A DNA stretch of 8,167 nt from Thermoplasmata archaeon (GTDB lineage Archaea; Thermoplasmatota; Thermoplasmata; Thermoplasmatales; Thermoplasmataceae), in NCBI GenBank assembly GCA_021850745.1, contig JAJZKX010000061.1, positions 1 to 8,167 of the forward strand, read 5' to 3'. Within the stretch, counting starts at the first letter, position 1; the number at the start of each line of letters is the position of its first letter. Below the pieces are notes generated by a model that was not told the DNA's origin, made no database searches, and worked only from the letters and a program-made list of their open reading frames with translations. The position numbers and the translations under genes are program-made. Positions 5,618 to 8,167 of this stretch are shown here, piece after piece.

Positions 5618-7172
5618 AGCCGGGAACAGGGAGAAAATTGCATCAAGGCTGCTACATCCGGACAGGGATTTTGATCCGGATGCGCCCCTGCCTTGGAACT
5701 GGGAAGATACCTTCAAGGACCTTGAAATGAACACGCTCATCGAAAAGATGGCTAGAAATGATGGCGAAATCAGGAAGGTGTCACAGGCAGCCATCCTTTT
5801 TCCCCTTGGTTCAGAGAATAGTATCAGGTACAGGCAGGATGTTGTCAGGGATTCCATCGCCAATAAGGATTCAATAAGAAAGATGCGCTCCATCCTCCAG
5901 GCTGCGGTAAAAAAGGCAAGATCTCATCTCTTCTGGATAACCAGGTCAGGCAGGAACCCTGAATTTGCCCTTCACGAGTCAATCTCCGTCATGGGGATTT
6001 ATCTTTCAGCGCTCACCGAACTGCGGGAAATAACAAAGGGGGAGAAGCAGAATTTCACTTCTGAGGGATTTTCAAAGCTGTTTTACCTTTTTACCGAAAT
6101 ATTTGACGAAGAGTATTCCGCTTCTATGAGTAGCACGCTTCACAGGCTTGGTTTTCCAGGGGGCGTGAGGATAAGCGGGGGATTAGGTGTGCGAAGTGAA
6201 CTCACGGGCTTCAGCCTGCTCAGGCCTGAGGCAGCAAGAGGAATGAAGAGGGCCTTGGCCCGCGTTAAGGACAGAAGGTATACCTACGTCCTTCCCCCCA
6301 GGGATGAACATGGCCCTGAGGAGCTTTCCAATATCAGGGCAAGAGGCATAATTTCAGTTGTGAAGGTTCTCGATGAGGCCGGCGAGAAAGTGTTCAACTT
6401 CATCAGGTCATTATCTTCTGAGCTTGCTTTTTTGGAGGGGTGCATAAACCTTGCAGAGGATCTTGGGGCAATAAATGCAGAAGTCTGCTACCCTGAGCCG
6501 GTGCCGGATATGGAATCGCACTTAAGTTTCAGCAGTCTTTACGATATGGCGTTGAGCCTCAATCTTGGGATAAGGGCAGTGCCCAATGATCTCCAGGCAG
6601 GAGAGAAGAGGCTGACCATAATAACAGGCGCCAACCGGGGTGGCAAATCAACATTCCTGAGAAGCGTGGGCCAGGCGGCCCTAATGATGCAGGCCGGAAT
6701 GTTTGTTGGGGCAACCGAATTCTCATCTTCCCTGTACAGTGGAGTATACACCCATTTCAAGCGGGAAGAAGACAGATCCATGGAGCAGGGAAAATTCGAC
6801 GAGGAGCTTGGAAGGATGGACAGGATCGTCGATCACCTGGCCACAGGCTCGCTCATCCTTTTCAACGAATCATTTGCTGCTACCAATGCAAAGGAAGGTT
6901 CTGAAATTGCAGGGGAAATAGTGGATGCCCTCATGGACAGCCACATGACTGTCATCTTTGTCACGCACCTGGCTGAACTCGCCCAGTATTTCACCGAAAG
7001 GGGCAATGGGGAAATCAGGTTCCTTGTGGCAGAAAGAACATCACATGGGGAGAGAACATTCAGGATACTCCCGGGAAAGCCTGAGAATACAAGTTACGGA
7101 TCAGATTTATTCGAAAAGGTCTTTGGTGAACCCCTGGCAGGCTATACCATTCCCACTGAGGAAAATCCATGA
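5610..7172 (+). CDS. MutS-related ATPase without mismatch-recognition domain, paralog 2
   Basis: This 520-aa protein has the same architecture as the preceding gene. Seen (numbered from ATG 5610): IRYRQD (72-77), helical middle region, Walker A GANRGGKST (340-348), GVYTHF (378-383), acidic EDRSMEQGKFDEEL segment (387-400), Walker B strand LILFNE (415-420) followed by SFAATN, and VTHLAEL (451-457) with the expected His453. It therefore keeps the MutS histidine that the first paralog lacks, while both carry Asn-Glu at Walker B. The C-terminus differs from paralog 1 and ends in a short segment after SYGSDLFEKVFGE. Start: ATG 5610 lies 10 nt after GGGGG (5595-5599); an in-frame GTG at 5601 would sit directly on that motif. 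It overlaps the first gene's stop codon. Inference: the two form an ATP-driven clamp or DNA-handling complex of unknown role. Confidence 0.9.
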   Translation: MPEAGNREKIASRLLHPDRDFDPDAPLPWNWEDTFKDLEMNTLIEKMARNDGEIRKVSQAAILFPLGSENSIRYRQDVVRDSIANKDSIRKMRSILQAAVKKARSHLFWITRSGRNPEFALHESISVMGIYLSALTELREITKGEKQNFTSEGFSKLFYLFTEIFDEEYSASMSSTLHRLGFPGGVRISGGLGVRSELTGFSLLRPEAARGMKRALARVKDRRYTYVLPPRDEHGPEELSNIRARGIISVVKVLDEAGEKVFNFIRSLSSELAFLEGCINLAEDLGAINAEVCYPEPVPDMESHLSFSSLYDMALSLNLGIRAVPNDLQAGEKRLTIITGANRGGKSTFLRSVGQAALMMQAGMFVGATEFSSSLYSGVYTHFKREEDRSMEQGKFDEELGRMDRIVDHLATGSLILFNESFAATNAKEGSEIAGEIVDALMDSHMTVIFVTHLAELAQYFTERGNGEIRFLVAERTSHGERTFRILPGKPENTSYGSDLFEKVFGEPLAGYTIPTEENP

Positions 7173-7190
7173 AGCTTTGAAATGAATTCA

Positions 7191-7226
7191 CCTGCCCTGG
7201 GGACCAAATGATTGTCACAGGGCAGG
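7191..7226. terminator. Perfect 9-bp inverted repeat between convergent genes, possible shared 3'-end hairpin
   Basis: CCTGCCCTG (7191-7199) and CAGGGCAGG (7218-7226) are exact reverse complements with an 18-nt loop. The element lies 18 nt after the stop of the second MutS-like gene and 20 nt after the stop of the TusA-like gene on the opposite strand. There is no T-run on either side, so it is not a classic intrinsic terminator. It may stabilise or define both 3' ends (inference). Confidence 0.4.
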
Positions 7227-7246
7227 ATCCAGCCTGTATTGCCTGT

Positions 7247-7516
7247 TTAAGAGGACGGGCCAGAGCCTTTTGTCTTCTCCATTATGATCTCGTAATATCC
7301 CTCATGGTCAATGACCGCAATGAGCCTGTTTCCGGTTCTTTTGATCCAGATCGGGGCGTCGGTTCTGGTTTCGCTGTCGTATTCATCAGAGGAATAAACT
7401 GAGATTACTTCTTTGGGGCCAGCGTGGCTGTATGCCTTGATCAGCTCCCAGAAGGGGCCAGGGCACAGAACGTCACGAGCGTCAACAATCCTGTCCGGTT
7501 TTATTTCAGCATCCAT
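7247..7516 (-). CDS. TusA/SirA-family sulfur-carrier-like protein
   Basis: This 89-aa protein has the length and pattern of the small TusA fold. Seen: RIVDARDVLCPGP (9-21) with Cys18 in the CPxP signature, then a helix (WELIKAYSHAG), a strand (EVISVYSSD), a DSETRTDAPIWIKRTGN segment and a final strand pair (LIAVID, YYEIIME). Family knowledge: the Cys of CPxP carries persulfide sulfur in tRNA thiolation, cofactor synthesis or sulfur oxidation. Which of these applies here is not shown, since no DsrE, Hdr-cluster or rhodanese gene is adjacent. Start: ATG 7516 has GGTGAT at 7529-7524 with 7-nt spacing; an upstream in-frame ATG at 7594 would add 26 residues without family resemblance. It is transcribed convergently with the MutS-like pair and divergently from the thiolase gene, so it is probably monocistronic. 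Confidence 0.85.
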   Translation of the reverse strand: MDAEIKPDRIVDARDVLCPGPFWELIKAYSHAGPKEVISVYSSDEYDSETRTDAPIWIKRTGNRLIAVIDHEGYYEIIMEKTKGSGPSS

Positions 7517-7523
7517 TTTTGAA

Positions 7524-7530
7524 ATCACCC
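7524..7530 (-). promoter_or_regulatory. Ribosome binding site that fixes the TusA-like start
   Basis: The minus strand reads GGGTGAT, 7 nt ahead of ATG 7516. It is a strong archaeal Shine-Dalgarno match and rules in the short 89-aa form over the 115-aa frame from 7594. Confidence 0.75.
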
Positions 7531-7723
7531 GCCAAATATTTTGCCCCTTGATCCCGGAATGGAGATGCAGGGGCTTTTGACCTGCCAGAATCATGCTTTA
7601 TGTGAAAATAATGGGCTTCCCTAATATGTGACACGAAATAGGCCACTGAAGATTGGGCAGTGGGCAAGGCTGTAATCTGAGAGGTGAAAATAGCACTTCA
7701 ATTATTTTGGCGGCATAAGATAT

Positions 7724-7779
7724 ATGGACCAAATTTTTGCTTGAAAATAGCTATTGTATGAATGATAAAACAGGTCCAT
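7724..7779. repeat. Inverted repeat ATGGACC/GGTCCAT enclosing palindrome AATAGCTATT
   Basis: The 7-bp arms are at 7724-7730 and 7773-7779. A 10-bp perfect palindrome at 7746-7755 lies almost exactly at their midpoint. The block sits directly upstream of the A/T-rich element at 7791, the likely thiolase promoter, so it is a candidate regulator binding region. Function is inferred. Confidence 0.4.
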
Positions 7780-7789
7780 TTTAGGCAAA

Positions 7790-7798
7790 AGATAATTA
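7790..7798 (+). promoter_or_regulatory. Candidate TATA element for the thiolase gene
   Basis: AGATAATTA could direct initiation near 7820, leaving a short leader with GAGGGA (7825-7830) before ATG 7839. AAGATATATG at 7718-7727 is an alternative that would give a longer leader of about 90 nt containing the inverted repeat. Confidence 0.35.
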
Positions 7799-7838
7799 TG
7801 AACTCCCCTCTTATTAGTGGCACTGAGGGAAATCAATA

Positions 7839-8167
7839 ATGGAAGACGACACCAATGTTTATCTGGTAAACTTTAAGAGAACTGCCTTTTCAAGGTCTCG
7901 GCCAAACGATCCTGAAAGGGATGTATTCAATCCAATCAGGATGGATGAGGCACTGGGCAACCTGATCAAGTCCGCCGTTTCAGAAACGGGAATCAGGCCC
8001 GAGGAAATTAATGACGTAATCACAGGTTGTGCGATACAGGCTGATGAGAACTGGCTCTATGGCGGCAGGCATCCGGTTTTCATGGCTGGCTTGCCCTTCA
8101 ACGTCCCATCAATGGCTATGGACAGGGCTTGCTCATCTTCCCTCAATGCCATCAGCATCGGGGCAAT
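7839..8167 (+). CDS. Thiolase (acetyl-CoA C-acyltransferase family), N-terminal part
   Basis: 109 codons are visible and the gene continues beyond the window. Thiolases cleave 3-ketoacyl-CoA with CoA or condense two acyl-CoA units. Seen: an N-terminal strand followed by RTAFSRS (14-20), corresponding to the RTPxG region of the family; the EEINDVITGCAIQ strand (55-67); GGRHPVFMAGLP (75-86); and AMDRACSSSLNAI (93-105) with Cys98 as the nucleophile. Most thiolases have C-[AGS]-S-G-L here, so the Gly is Ser. Start ATG 7839 has GAGGGA 8 nt upstream. Together with etfBA and the membrane oxidoreductase to the left it fits acyl-CoA degradation (inference). The C-terminal His and Cys of the active site are outside the window, so a degradative or biosynthetic role, or an SCP-x-type archaeal thiolase, cannot be told apart. 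Confidence 0.9.
   Translation, partial: MEDDTNVYLVNFKRTAFSRSRPNDPERDVFNPIRMDEALGNLIKSAVSETGIRPEEINDVITGCAIQADENWLYGGRHPVFMAGLPFNVPSMAMDRACSSSLNAISIGA

Larger units (their letters stand above)
7517..7838. other. Divergent regulatory region between the TusA-like gene and thiolase
   Basis: This 322-bp A/T-rich stretch has no supported gene. It contains the TusA-like ribosome binding site, an inverted repeat around a palindrome (7724-7779), three TGAAAATA copies (7603, 7685, 7742), TATA-like elements near 7718 and 7791 on the plus strand, and a weak ATAAAG-like element near 7600 on the minus strand. Confidence 0.65.

Noticed and set aside
5342..5893. 183-codon minus-strand frame across the junction of the two MutS-like genes
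   Set aside because: The plus strand carries conserved ATPase motifs here on both sides; no sensible motif appears in the minus frame.
7517..7594. Longer start (ATG 7594) for the TusA-like gene
   Set aside because: The extra 26 residues do not resemble the family, and a strong GGGTGAT motif sits 7 nt before the internal ATG 7516.

Overview
The window most likely comes from an archaeon of the Thermoplasmatales type. The reasons are GGTGA-type Shine-Dalgarno motifs placed 5-7 nt before starts, TATA-like boxes instead of -35/-10 promoters, heavy use of AGG/AGA for Arg and ATA for Ile, base composition near half GC, and the gene content: an archaeal ETF pair, a membrane HdrD-like Fe-S oxidoreductase, a thiolase and short MutS-like ATPases. 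The assignment rests on overall appearance, not on a database match.

Left part (1-3739, minus strand): etfB and etfA overlap by 4 nt (ATGA) and encode the two subunits of an electron transfer flavoprotein. After a 130-nt gap with poly-U tracts and a separate promoter lies a membrane protein that runs off the left edge. It has a NarI-like heme-b-type domain, two 4Fe-4S ferredoxin motifs and two CCG (HdrB/D-like) domains. Together they look like a route carrying electrons from acyl-CoA dehydrogenases through ETF to the membrane quinone pool, as described for EtfD/Emo-type proteins.

Centre (about 3740-7172): a 354-bp divergent intergenic region holds the etfB promoter and a plausible promoter for two overlapping plus-strand genes. 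Both encode MutS-family ATPases of about 510-520 aa with only the core/lever and ATPase domains. They are clearly paralogous (shared IRYRQD, THF, GGK[ST]T/S and NE motifs). The first has lost the conserved histidine after the Walker B strand and the second keeps it, which suggests an asymmetric heterodimer. This pair is the most novel-looking element of the window.

Right part (7173-8167): a convergent gap with a perfect 9-bp inverted repeat, a minus-strand TusA/SirA-like sulfur-carrier protein with CPGP, a 322-bp divergent regulatory region with several repeats, and the start of a thiolase running off the right edge. The thiolase fits the fatty-acid or acyl-CoA oxidation theme of the ETF genes on the left. 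The MutS pair and the TusA-like gene sit between them without an obvious functional tie. I saw no rRNA, tRNA, CRISPR array or insertion sequence.
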